Below are positions 1 through 8,619 of a DNA stretch of 64,000 nt, piece by piece. The position numbers and the translations under genes were made by a program. Position 1 is the stretch's first letter. Every line of letters starts with the position of its first letter. Source of the stretch: Bacteroidales bacterium. GTDB taxonomy: Bacteria > Bacteroidota > Bacteroidia > Bacteroidales > VadinHA17. Location of the stretch: the NCBI GenBank assembly GCA_009877105.1, contig WXFD01000055.1, positions 1 through 64,000 on the forward strand, written 5' to 3'. The notes under the pieces are model-generated. The model was given only the letters and a program-made list of their open reading frames with translations. It did no database searches and was not told the DNA's origin.

Positions 1-172
1 CATTGTAAAAATACTATACAAATATCCTACAAAAACCAATCTTGCCCCCGCTCATTAATAAATTCTAACAAGTTATATGTGGCGAGACTCTCGCTCGCCT
101 GGTTGCTACTTCATAATTTCAAAGAACCTGATTATTCCCCGGCTGATTCATAAACCATAATCACAACCGGAA

Positions 173-180
173 TACTTTTG
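173..180 (+). promoter_or_regulatory. Possible -7 element upstream of the glycosyltransferase gene
   Basis: TACTTTTG matches TAnnTTTG on the plus strand, 133 bases before the ATG at 314. No -33 TTTG is visible at the expected distance. It lies back to back with the stronger leftward promoter at 187-217, so this may be a divergent promoter region. The rest of 1-313 is AT-rich. It holds a 6-bp stem (81-86 with 94-99, GGCGAG/CTCGCC) and no convincing gene. Confidence 0.3.
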
Positions 181-186
181 GGACGA

Positions 187-217
187 CAAAGATAATGCTT
201 CAAACATTTCCAGCAAA
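187..217 (-). promoter_or_regulatory. Consensus Bacteroidota promoter reading left out of the window
   Basis: On the minus strand the -33 element TTTG (217-214) is followed by exactly 19 bases and then the -7 element TATCTTTG (194-187). This is a full match to the Bacteroidota primary-sigma consensus TTTG-N19-21-TAnnTTTG, and the best match I found in the window. Transcription would start near position 180 and run left. No credible ORF lies in 180-4 on that strand, but an ATG sits at 3-1, so the gene served probably begins at or beyond the left edge. Confidence 0.65.
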
Positions 218-313
218 AAAAATACGTGATTTTTTCCATGACCATGGAAATTAACCCCTGCATACCTATTTCTCTCAATTGAAAAAGAGTATTTTCGTAA
301 ATATTTTTTTTAT

Positions 314-1060
314 ATGTCAAATCTGGTAATTATTCCCACTTACAAGGAAAAAGAAAATATTGAAGCCCTTGTCAGGAGTATATCTTCCCTTACCGTCCCT
401 TTCGATATACTGGTAATTGATGATAATTCGCCCGATGGCACAGCAGGAATAGTAAAAAATCTAATATCTTCCTTTCCAAACCTTCACCTTATTGAACGAC
501 CCGCCAAACTGGGGCTGGGCACTGCTTACATTACCGGCTTTAAGTGGGCTCTCGAAAAGGATTATAAGTACATTTATGAAATGGACGCCGATTTCTCTCA
601 CGATCCCGTCGATCTTGTGCGATTGTACGACGCATGTACCCGCGGAGGAGCCGATGTGGCAATAGGCTCAAGATATATCAGCGGTGTCAATGTTGTTAAC
701 TGGCCACTGACCAGGGTGCTGATGTCGTACTTCGCTTCAATCTATGTGAGATGGATAACGAGAATGAGAATAAAAGATACAACGGCTGGTTTTATATGTT
801 ATAAAAAAGAGGTTATTGAGAATATTAAACCGCAGCAGATCAAATCAGTAGGCTATGGGTTTCAGATTGAAATGAAATTCATTGCATACAAACTCGGCTA
901 TAAAATAGTCGAAGTTCCCATAATATTCACCGACAGGAAACTGGGTTCATCCAAAATGTCGGGAGGAATTTTCAATGAGGCGCTCTGGGGAGTGTTAAGA
1001 ATGAAACTCCGAAGCTTTTTCACGAAGTATGAAAGGAACTCGGTAACTGAATCCCCATAG
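314..1060 (+). CDS. Polyprenyl-phosphate mannose synthase-like glycosyltransferase (GT2)
   Basis: A 248-residue family 2 glycosyltransferase of the dolichyl/polyprenyl-phosphate mannosyltransferase type. The family transfers a sugar from a nucleotide donor to a polyprenyl phosphate on the inner face of the cytoplasmic membrane. The GT-A fold is visible from residue 1, with DDNSPDGT at 36-43 and the metal-binding DADFSHDP at 91-98. A family-typical DTTAGF and a GYGFQIEM segment follow. There is no C-terminal membrane domain, so it is the short soluble form and probably membrane-associated. The ATG at 314 follows a T-rich stretch without a strong Shine-Dalgarno sequence, as is usual in this phylum. 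pyrC follows 31 bases later on the same strand. The family is clear; mannose as the donor sugar is inferred from the family. Confidence 0.88.
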   Translation: MSNLVIIPTYKEKENIEALVRSISSLTVPFDILVIDDNSPDGTAGIVKNLISSFPNLHLIERPAKLGLGTAYITGFKWALEKDYKYIYEMDADFSHDPVDLVRLYDACTRGGADVAIGSRYISGVNVVNWPLTRVLMSYFASIYVRWITRMRIKDTTAGFICYKKEVIENIKPQQIKSVGYGFQIEMKFIAYKLGYKIVEVPIIFTDRKLGSSKMSGGIFNEALWGVLRMKLRSFFTKYERNSVTESP

Positions 1061-1091
1061 AAACCGGACAATCCCTTTTTAAAATCACATC

Positions 1092-2438
1092 ATGAGCAGT
1101 ATCCTGATACGAAACGCCACCATTGTAAATGAAAACCGAGTGTTTAATGGTGATGTTCTAATTGCCGGCGAAATCATAGGATCAGTGGCAGAGAACGGAA
1201 TGAAGGCCATCCCGACGGATTGTGAAATTATTGATGCAGATGGTTTGCTGCTCATCCCGGGTATTATAGACGATCAGGTTCATTTCAGGGAGCCAGGACT
1301 CACACATAAAGGCGACATCCGTTCTGAATCCAGGGCAGCTGCAGCAGGAGGCATTACATCTTTCATGGACATGCCCAACACAATCCCTCAGACAACAACC
1401 ATAGGGCTCCTTCAGGAAAAGGCCAGAATTGCCGCAGAAAAATCCCTCATCAATTTCTCCTTTTACCTGGGTGCAACAAACGACAATCTTGATGAAATAC
1501 TCAGAATCGATCCGGCACTGGTGTGCGGTATTAAGGTGTTCATGGGATCTTCAACCGGAAACATGCTGGTTGACAGCGAACAGGCCCTGAGAAATATTTT
1601 TGGCAAGGCGAACGTACCGGTCGCATGTCATTGTGAATCAGAATCCACAATCAGGAAAAACATGGTATCGGCCAGGAATAAATATGGCGAAAATATCCCG
1701 GCGTCCATGCATCCCCTGATAAGAAGCCGTGAAGCATGCCTGCTTTCATCATCCAATGCAGCTGAGCTTGCACTGGAGTACGGAACCAGACTGCACATCC
1801 TTCATCTTTCCACAAAAGAGGAACTCAGTCTTTTCAGAAATGATCTTCCGCTGAACGAAAAGAAAATTACCGCCGAGGTGTGTGTTCATCACCTCTGGTT
1901 CGATGATACATATTATGATTCATTGGGCAATAAAATAAAATGGAACCCGGCCATAAAAACCAGGGTTGACCGAGAATCGCTCATTGACGGGGTAAACAAC
2001 GATCTTATTGACATTATTGCCACCGATCATGCCCCGCACACCGCTGAAGAAAAGCAGGAAAGCTATTTGAAAGCTCCTTCCGGCGGACCACTTGTCCAGC
2101 ATTCACTCGTGGCAATGCTTGAACTATGGCACAGAGGTGTATTCACCATTGAAAAGATAGTTGAAAAGATGTGCCATAATCCGGCCGTCCTTTTCCGCAT
2201 CCGCGACAGAGGTTTCGTCAGGGAAGGTTATAAAGCCGATCTTGTATTGATTGATACCGAAAAACCCTGGTCTGTCTCGAAGGAAAATATCCTTTATAAG
2301 TGCGGATGGTCACCTTTTGAAGGTAGCCGGTTCAGGTCAAAGGTTATAAAAACCATTGTAAACGGCAGTGTAGTCTATGACAATGGCGTCTTTAATGAAG
2401 AGAGCAGAGGGCAGGGCCTTCAGTTCGAACGTCAGTAA
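1092..2438 (+). CDS. pyrC: Dihydroorotase
   Basis: A 448-residue class I dihydroorotase of the amidohydrolase superfamily. It catalyses the cyclisation of carbamoyl-aspartate to dihydroorotate in pyrimidine synthesis. The metal-site motif DQVHFREPG is at 61-69, with the usual H-x-R. An IKVFMGSSTG segment carries the lysine that is carboxylated in the family. IATDHAPHT, near residue 310, carries the catalytic aspartate. Length is normal for the family. Allantoinase and hydantoinase are close relatives, but the HFREPG and TDHAPH motifs fit dihydroorotase best. It lies just downstream of the glycosyltransferase, with no other pyrimidine gene nearby, and converges with the aspartate kinase gene 70 bases on. 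Confidence 0.9.
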   Translation: MSSILIRNATIVNENRVFNGDVLIAGEIIGSVAENGMKAIPTDCEIIDADGLLLIPGIIDDQVHFREPGLTHKGDIRSESRAAAAGGITSFMDMPNTIPQTTTIGLLQEKARIAAEKSLINFSFYLGATNDNLDEILRIDPALVCGIKVFMGSSTGNMLVDSEQALRNIFGKANVPVACHCESESTIRKNMVSARNKYGENIPASMHPLIRSREACLLSSSNAAELALEYGTRLHILHLSTKEELSLFRNDLPLNEKKITAEVCVHHLWFDDTYYDSLGNKIKWNPAIKTRVDRESLIDGVNNDLIDIIATDHAPHTAEEKQESYLKAPSGGPLVQHSLVAMLELWHRGVFTIEKIVEKMCHNPAVLFRIRDRGFVREGYKADLVLIDTEKPWSVSKENILYKCGWSPFEGSRFRSKVIKTIVNGSVVYDNGVFNEESRGQGLQFERQ

Positions 2439-2508
2439 TGTCAATTTCCGGAACCGGTAATTTTCCCCCTCCCCGGGAAACCTGATCGAATGAGGATATT
2501 GATGATGA

Positions 2509-3774
2509 TCATTCCTGGCCTGTCTTCCTCACCACAAAACGTACGGTGTTTCTTGACCGCTGTTCCAGGAGTATTTCCCTGTTGATTGTTATTTTATTAA
2601 CAGCTTCGGCAGTGTAATGCCTGACCGTAAGCAATTCTACATTTTCATTGTAAACAATATTGAACTCAGGATTAAGGTCCTTCATAACCGAATCGACCTT
2701 CATCCTGTCATCATCAATGCACACGCTTATGCTTACGGCACTTGCCTTAACAAGGCTGACCCTGATGCCATGCTGCATGAACAGGCAAAAAATCCTGCTC
2801 AGGTAATCTCCCATGACAAATGAAAAATCTCTTGGCATTATTGATACCATTATCTGGTTCTCCTTTCTTATAAAAACAGGCAGGCCATGCCGTTGAGTGA
2901 TTTCTGATTTTATTACCGTTCCGCTTTCATCCGGTGAAATGAACGATTTTACGTGCAACGGAATATTTTTGTTATGCAGAGGTTTGATAGTTTTAGGATG
3001 AATGATTTTTGCGCCTGAAAAGGTCATCTCCACTGCCTCCCTGTAAGAGACCTCGTCGAGCCTGACGGCATCGGGAAACCATTTCGGATCAGCATTCAGC
3101 AGTCCGGGAACATCTTTCCATACCACCACACTCTCTGCATCCAGCATGTTGGCAATAAGGGCAGCAGAATAATCCGAGCCCTCCCTGCCCAAAGTGGTGG
3201 TCAGACCTGACACCGTACCACCGATAAATCCCTGGGTAACATAAATATCTTTATCCATGAAATTAAAAATACTTCTGACTCTCAAAGTGCTTTCATTCCA
3301 AAGGATATTTGCATCCCGGAATCTGTCATCGGTTATCAGATTTCCCCTGATATCGATCCATTCGGCTTTCAACCCGACCAGTTCAAGATATGCGGCGACA
3401 ATGATCGTCGACCATATCTCTCCATATGATACAATCTGATCATACTCATGATCAAAATCATGCCGCGGTAATGACTCAAGGTATTCGCGGAGCCCGGAAA
3501 AAGTGATGTCAATCCTGCTTACCGCCTGATCATACCGGGAAAATAATCCGCCGGCAACGGAACTGTGATAGCTGTGAAGCTCTTCCAGGTGCTCCCGGTA
3601 GCCTTTATCGCCTGCAAACCACAGCTTCAATACTTTTTCAAGAGCATTTGTAGTCTTCCCGAAAGCTGATACAACCACCACCAGCTTGCCATTTTCGCCC
3701 GAGACAATTTTCGCAAGGTTTTTTATTCCTGCTGCATCTTTTACAGATGCGCCTCCGAATTTAAACACTTTCAT
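2509..3774 (-). CDS. Aspartate kinase
   Basis: A 421-residue monofunctional aspartate kinase. It phosphorylates L-aspartate as the first step towards lysine, threonine and methionine. The kinase signature KFGGASV is at 5-11, and the substrate/ATP-binding GREGSDYSAAL at 196-206. The region after about residue 310 looks like a regulatory ACT domain (IMVSIMPRDF, then IRVSLVKASAVSISVCID). It is not fused to homoserine dehydrogenase, unlike ThrA. At 421 residues it is slightly shorter than two-ACT lysine-sensitive enzymes, so feedback specificity cannot be read off. It is divergent from mfd, with a 135-base gap that holds the mfd promoter candidate. Confidence 0.88.
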   Translation of the reverse strand: MKVFKFGGASVKDAAGIKNLAKIVSGENGKLVVVVSAFGKTTNALEKVLKLWFAGDKGYREHLEELHSYHSSVAGGLFSRYDQAVSRIDITFSGLREYLESLPRHDFDHEYDQIVSYGEIWSTIIVAAYLELVGLKAEWIDIRGNLITDDRFRDANILWNESTLRVRSIFNFMDKDIYVTQGFIGGTVSGLTTTLGREGSDYSAALIANMLDAESVVVWKDVPGLLNADPKWFPDAVRLDEVSYREAVEMTFSGAKIIHPKTIKPLHNKNIPLHVKSFISPDESGTVIKSEITQRHGLPVFIRKENQIMVSIMPRDFSFVMGDYLSRIFCLFMQHGIRVSLVKASAVSISVCIDDDRMKVDSVMKDLNPEFNIVYNENVELLTVRHYTAEAVNKITINREILLEQRSRNTVRFVVRKTGQE

Positions 3775-3889
3775 GGGAGCTTGATGTAATTTGCCCTAAA
3801 TCTATAATTTTTCTGCTTAACAAATTGACCCGGCCAGAAAGGTCTTCCCCGAGATTTTATTGTTGAAGTGATTTCTTTGAAATTGATGT

Positions 3890-3897
3890 TAAATTTG
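3890..3897 (+). promoter_or_regulatory. mfd promoter -7 element
   Basis: TAAATTTG followed by C matches TAnnTTTG 12 bases before the mfd ATG at 3910. Transcription would start only a few bases ahead of the start codon. A TTG at 3863-3865 is too far away (24 bases) to be an ideal -33 element. Confidence 0.5.
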
Positions 3898-3909
3898 CAT
3901 CCACTGTAA

Positions 3910-6900
3910 ATGGAGATGAAGGAAAACGAAATAACAAGACTTAGTTCAGGTCACCCGGTCTTGTCATCACTTGCTGAAGCAGTTGAAAAAAAAGATATAC
4001 GCAGACTGGCTGCAGAGGGATTGTTCGGATCGTCAAAGGCAGTTGCCCTGGCGGAAGTTTACCGGAAGACACAGCTGATCCACCTTGTGATTATCCCTGA
4101 AAAAGAGGATGCTGCTTATTTCTACAACGACCTTGTCGCATTGCTGGGAGATGATTCAGTATTCTTTTTCCCATCAACATTCAAAAGGTCTGTACAGTAT
4201 GAACAGACCGAACCGGCTAATATAGTACTCCGCACTGAGGTTCTGAACCAGCTGGCATCAGGAAAAAGGAAAGGGATTATTGTCAGTTATCCCGAATCAC
4301 TTATGGAAAAGGTTATCAGCCGCAAAAATCTGAAAAAAAATACTTTCAATATCTCAGAGGGAGATAAGCTTTCTCTTGATTTCCTTGAAGAAATATTGCA
4401 TGAATATAATTTTGAACGTGTTGATTTTGTTGTGGAGCCTGGCAGCTATTCAATCCGCGGAAGTATTGCAGATATTTTCTCATATTCGGCTGATCTGCCT
4501 TACCGGATCGATTTCTTCGGAAATGAGGTTGAATCCATCAGGACCTTCAACACCGACGATCAGCTTTCCGTGGAACTGCAAAAGCACATTTCCGTTATTC
4601 CAAATATACAGGACATTTCAATTGAACAGGTAACTGACTGCCTGGCCGACTTTATTCCTTCGTCTGCAGTTGTATGGATTGAAGACGGAAAATATATCAG
4701 GGAAAAAACCAATGAGATCTATAACCAGGTAATCCGCCGGGAGGAATCCGGACAGACGGCCGGAAGGAAAGACATTATAATGACAGGGAGCCGGCTGATC
4801 GGTGAGCTCGGTGGCTTTAAAACCGTTGAGCTTGGCAGGAACACTGTTTTCGGGAAAGATTCGGTATTCGTTTTTCATACTGAGATACAGCCGCCGTTCA
4901 ATAAAAATTTCCACCTGCTTGCAGAAAAGCTGACCTTAAACAAAAATTCCGGATACCAGACATTTATTGTTTCCGAGAGTCAGTCGCAGATTGAAAGACT
5001 TGGAGAAATCTTTGCGGAAATAAGCCCTGAAGCCTCTTTCAATCCTTTGCTGCTCAATCTTCATGCAGGCTATACTGATCACGACCTAGGCATATCAGTA
5101 TTTACCGATCATCAGATATTCGACAGATACCATAAATTCAGGATCAGAGGATATTTCACAAGAAAGGAAAGCATCTCGGTAAAGGAACTGACAGGGCTTA
5201 ATCCTGGGGATTATGTGGTTCACATTGATCATGGAATTGGAAAATTCGGAGGCCTCGAAAAAATTGAGGTGAACGGCCGTATTCAGGAAGCCATAAAACT
5301 TGTTTACAGGGATAATGATATTCTCTATGTCGCAATACATTCATTGCACAGGATATCAAAGTATAAAGGCAGGGATAATTCTGAACCCAGGATTTACAAG
5401 CTTGGTTCCGGAGCATGGCAGAAACTCAAGCAGTCCACCAAGAAGAGGGTCAAGGATATTGCCAGGGACCTGATTGAGCTTTATGCCAGGAGACTGTCAT
5501 CTCCGGGGTTTTCCTTCTCTGCCGACACTTATCTCCAGAATGAGCTCGAAGCTTCATTCATTTATGAAGACACTCCTGATCAGCTGAGTGCCACGGAAGC
5601 CGTTAAAAAGGATATGGAAGCCGATCATCCCATGGACAGACTTGTCTGCGGTGATGTTGGATTCGGGAAAACCGAGATTGCGGTCAGGGCTGCATTCAAG
5701 GCTACAGCCGACAGCAAACAGACAGCCATATTGGTACCCACCACCATTCTTGCACTACAGCATTACAAGACTTTTTCATCACGCCTGAAGGAATTCCCCT
5801 GCAACATCGACTATATAAGCCGGCACCGAAGGCCTGCCGATCAGAAAAAGATCATTTCACAACTGGCCGAAGGTAAAATTGATATTATCATTGGCACACA
5901 TAAACTAATAGGTAAGGAGGTAAAGTTCAAGGATCTCGGGTTGCTTATTGTTGACGAGGAACAGCGGTTCGGCGTTGCGGTCAAGGAGAAGATTAAAAAA
6001 ATGAAAGCCAGCGTTGACACCCTAACCCTTACTGCAACACCGATTCCCCGGACCCTCCAGTTTTCCCTTATGGGGGCACGCGATCTTTCCGTGATCAATA
6101 CTCCTCCACCGAACAGGATGCCCATTGTCACGGAAATTCACGGATTCAACGAGGAAATAATAAGGGAGGGGACAGAATATGAAGTGGCACGCAACGGCCA
6201 GGTCTTTTTTATTCATAACAGGGTAGAGAACATTACGGAGATACAGCAACAGATCAACAGAATTTGTCCGAATGTCAAGACGGCTGTCGTACACGGAAAG
6301 ATGGAAGGCAAAGACATAGAGAATGTAATGTACGATTTCATACAGGGCGACTACGATGTTCTCATTGCAACGACAATTATCGAATCGGGCCTCGACATCC
6401 CGAATGCCAATACCATTTTCATCAACGAGGCCCATCATTTTGGATTGTCGGAACTACACCAGCTGAGAGGCAGGGTGGGGCGTTCAAACAGGAAGGCATT
6501 TTGCTATCTTCTGGCTCCGCCTTCAATCTCTCTTACCAATGAAGCACGCCGCCGACTTAAGGCAGTTGAAGAATCGTCTGAACTTGGAAGCGGTTTCAAT
6601 ATCGCTTTGCAGGACCTTGATATCAGGGGATCGGGAAATCTTCTGGGCGGAGAACAGAGCGGTTTTATTGCTGACATAGGTTTTGAAACTTATCAGAGGA
6701 TACTGAATGAAGCCATCGCCGAACTGAAGGAAACTGGTACAACTGACGAGGCATACATCACAGGGACCGGTGACCAGGCAGAAGAAACGGGGGAAAGCAT
6801 ACAATTTGTCAAAGACTTTCAGATAGATACAGACCTGGAAATAATGTTCCCGGATGAATATATTTCAAATATCTCCGAAAGGATAAGGCTCTACAAGGAA

Positions 6901-7266
6901 CTGAACGAAATCAGTTCGGAACCTGCACTGATGCAGTTTGAGAACAGGCTCAGGGACAGGTTCGGTGCATTGCCCGAACCGGCTGTCGCCCTACTCGACA
7001 TTGTCAGGGTAAAATGGCTGGCCGTAAAACTGGGTATTGAAAAAATACTTCTGAAAAATGACTTGCTGATCGCCAATTTTATTTCCGATCCCAATTCTGG
7101 TTTTTATCGCAGCCGGCAGTTTGTTTCCCTAATGAACCATGTTAACAGGAACCACGGGAGAATGTCGGTAAAACAAAAGAATTCAAAACTCAGCCTTACA
7201 ATTGCAGATATTAAAAGCGTTAATGAGTCAATTGATATACTGAAGGAATTATTACGGAAGATTTAA
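3910..7266 (+). CDS. mfd: Transcription-repair coupling factor
   Basis: A 1118-residue Mfd protein. It displaces RNA polymerase stalled at DNA lesions and recruits UvrA. The order of parts is as expected: a UvrB-like N-terminal region, the CarD-like RNA-polymerase-interacting domain from about residue 430 (LNPGDYVVHIDHGIGKFGGL), and a RecG-like SF2 motor with Walker A GDVGFGKTE near 580 and the DEEQ box near 681. Helicase motif VI (QLRGRVGRSNR) comes next, and then a C-terminal TRCF domain. Length is close to the usual 1100-1150. The first ATG is at 3910 and a second is at 3916; either could be used, and the promoter position makes the leader very short. It runs towards coaX on the same strand, 55 bases apart. 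Confidence 0.97.
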   Translation: MEMKENEITRLSSGHPVLSSLAEAVEKKDIRRLAAEGLFGSSKAVALAEVYRKTQLIHLVIIPEKEDAAYFYNDLVALLGDDSVFFFPSTFKRSVQYEQTEPANIVLRTEVLNQLASGKRKGIIVSYPESLMEKVISRKNLKKNTFNISEGDKLSLDFLEEILHEYNFERVDFVVEPGSYSIRGSIADIFSYSADLPYRIDFFGNEVESIRTFNTDDQLSVELQKHISVIPNIQDISIEQVTDCLADFIPSSAVVWIEDGKYIREKTNEIYNQVIRREESGQTAGRKDIIMTGSRLIGELGGFKTVELGRNTVFGKDSVFVFHTEIQPPFNKNFHLLAEKLTLNKNSGYQTFIVSESQSQIERLGEIFAEISPEASFNPLLLNLHAGYTDHDLGISVFTDHQIFDRYHKFRIRGYFTRKESISVKELTGLNPGDYVVHIDHGIGKFGGLEKIEVNGRIQEAIKLVYRDNDILYVAIHSLHRISKYKGRDNSEPRIYKLGSGAWQKLKQSTKKRVKDIARDLIELYARRLSSPGFSFSADTYLQNELEASFIYEDTPDQLSATEAVKKDMEADHPMDRLVCGDVGFGKTEIAVRAAFKATADSKQTAILVPTTILALQHYKTFSSRLKEFPCNIDYISRHRRPADQKKIISQLAEGKIDIIIGTHKLIGKEVKFKDLGLLIVDEEQRFGVAVKEKIKKMKASVDTLTLTATPIPRTLQFSLMGARDLSVINTPPPNRMPIVTEIHGFNEEIIREGTEYEVARNGQVFFIHNRVENITEIQQQINRICPNVKTAVVHGKMEGKDIENVMYDFIQGDYDVLIATTIIESGLDIPNANTIFINEAHHFGLSELHQLRGRVGRSNRKAFCYLLAPPSISLTNEARRRLKAVEESSELGSGFNIALQDLDIRGSGNLLGGEQSGFIADIGFETYQRILNEAIAELKETGTTDEAYITGTGDQAEETGESIQFVKDFQIDTDLEIMFPDEYISNISERIRLYKELNEISSEPALMQFENRLRDRFGALPEPAVALLDIVRVKWLAVKLGIEKILLKNDLLIANFISDPNSGFYRSRQFVSLMNHVNRNHGRMSVKQKNSKLSLTIADIKSVNESIDILKELLRKI

Positions 7267-7296
7267 TTAAAATTTTCTTCATTTGAACACCTTTAG

Positions 7297-7304
7297 TAAC
7301 TTTG
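7297..7304 (+). promoter_or_regulatory. coaX promoter -7 element
   Basis: TAACTTTG matches TAnnTTTG 17 bases ahead of the ATG at 7322. A near-match -33 (TTTC at 7274-7277) lies at the right 19-base distance. The site falls inside the longer TTG-initiated reading frame, which favours the ATG at 7322 as the true start. Confidence 0.5.
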
Positions 7305-7321
7305 TACCAGAATTTTGTAAA

Positions 7322-8056
7322 ATGAATCTTGTATTTGACATTGGCAATACGTATACCAAAATAGCTTTATACGACGGTGAGAAAAAAATGACATCGGCCA
7401 GGACAAAAGTGTCCAGTCCTGAGAAGCTGAGCGAAATATTCTGCAATTACCTCGACAAGGTTGACGGTGCAATTATTTCCTCGGTAAGAAATATTCCCGA
7501 TTTTATCATTGACCTTGCAACCCACGATATACCATTTGTCCATATTTTGTCGGATAAAACCAAGCTGCCCTTCAGGATTGAATATGAAACTCCGGAAACC
7601 CTCGGACCTGACAGGATTGCAGCAGTAGCAGGAGCTTATCACATGTTCCCCGGGAGAGAAATCCTGGTAATTGATGCCGGAAGCGCCATTACATATGATT
7701 ACCTGTCAGGAAAATCATATAAGGGAGGAAATATATCGCCCGGATTAACAATGAGATTCAAGGCACTGCATAGGTTTACCGGGAAGCTGCCCCTGGGTGC
7801 CACATTGATTAAATATTCATCCCCGGGCAAAAACACCCTTGACGCAATAACTGCCGGCGTTACTGACGGACTTATCTTTGAAATTAATGAATACATCCGG
7901 ATATTTCAGAAAGATAACCTCGATTCCATGGTCATACTTACCGGAGGCGACAGCGGGTATCTGAAAGACAGGATCAGCTATAAAACAAATTATCAGCCCG
8001 ACCTGATCCTTGCCGGATTAAATTACATACTTGAATATAATGCGAAACAAGCTTAA
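7322..8056 (+). CDS. coaX: Type III pantothenate kinase
   Basis: A 244-residue CoaX-type pantothenate kinase (ASKHA fold). It performs the first committed step of coenzyme A synthesis. The phosphate-binding FDIGNTYTKIA is near the N-terminus, the family motif TLGPDRIAAVAGA in the middle, followed by VIDAGSAITYDY. The frame is open upstream to a TTG at 7283, but the conserved domain begins exactly at MNLVFDIGNT and a -7 element lies inside the extension, so I place the start at 7322. Its 3' end overlaps the next gene by 17 bases, which suggests coupled translation with the LptC-like gene. Confidence 0.92.
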   Translation: MNLVFDIGNTYTKIALYDGEKKMTSARTKVSSPEKLSEIFCNYLDKVDGAIISSVRNIPDFIIDLATHDIPFVHILSDKTKLPFRIEYETPETLGPDRIAAVAGAYHMFPGREILVIDAGSAITYDYLSGKSYKGGNISPGLTMRFKALHRFTGKLPLGATLIKYSSPGKNTLDAITAGVTDGLIFEINEYIRIFQKDNLDSMVILTGGDSGYLKDRISYKTNYQPDLILAGLNYILEYNAKQA

Positions 8057-8588
8057 TTGCATTGCATTTATAATCCTGCTGGCATCTATAGCTGTTTCGT
8101 GCGAAAAAAAGCTCGGGACCATTGACAAGATAGATATTCTGACACTGCCGGCTCTTACCGTGAAGGATTTTGAAACAGTATACACCGATTCGGGTAAGAT
8201 ACAGATGATCCTGTCAGCACCGGTTATGGAGAGCTATGACAAGACCGACCCGAAATATTCGGAGTTCAATTCGGGAATAAAAGTTCTTTTTCACGACGGA
8301 CACCCTGAGCCTATTGCCTCCGTCACCGCAAAATATGCAAAATATACCGAATCAAAGAATCTTTGGGAACTCAAGGATAGTGTTATTGCAATAAACGAAG
8401 CAGGAGAAAAACTGGAAACCGAACAATTGTTCTGGGATCAGAAGAAAGCATTGATTTATACCGACAGGTTTGTAAAAATCACTACCGAGGACCAGATCAT
8501 TCAGGGATATGGGCTTGAATCAGATCCAAGGCTAACCAGGCGAAAGATTAAGAACCTCAGCGCTACTATTTATATAAAGGAGGAATAG
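8040..8588 (+). CDS. lptC: LptC-like LPS export lipoprotein
   Basis: A 182-residue exported protein that looks like LptC, the periplasmic link between the LptBFG transporter and LptA in lipopolysaccharide export. It has a lipoprotein signal with the predicted lipobox Cys at residue 21 (LASIAVSC). Its beta-strand-rich body resembles the OstA/LptC jelly roll, with runs such as KYTESKNLWELKDSV, followed by ETEQLFWDQKKALIYTD and VKITTEDQIIQGYGLESD. These match the LptC pattern of remade-modification checks. The ATG at 8040 overlaps coaX; an upstream TTG at 8031 is possible but leaves a less typical signal peptide. Classical LptC is held by a membrane helix, whereas Bacteroidota forms are often lipoproteins. 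Assignment is by pattern only. Confidence 0.78.
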   Translation: MRNKLNCIAFIILLASIAVSCEKKLGTIDKIDILTLPALTVKDFETVYTDSGKIQMILSAPVMESYDKTDPKYSEFNSGIKVLFHDGHPEPIASVTAKYAKYTESKNLWELKDSVIAINEAGEKLETEQLFWDQKKALIYTDRFVKITTEDQIIQGYGLESDPRLTRRKIKNLSATIYIKEE

Positions 8589-8619
8589 GAAATTCATGCA
8601 GCAAATGACTTGTATGTAA

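Noticed and set aside
81..99. GGCGAG/CTCGCC stem as an intrinsic terminator
   Set aside because: The stem is only 6 bp, the loop is 7 and no T-run follows on either strand.
132..320. 62-residue ORF on the minus strand in the left gap
   Set aside because: It contains the perfect promoter at 187-217 in its body, has a low-complexity sequence and shows no motif. It is probably a chance frame.
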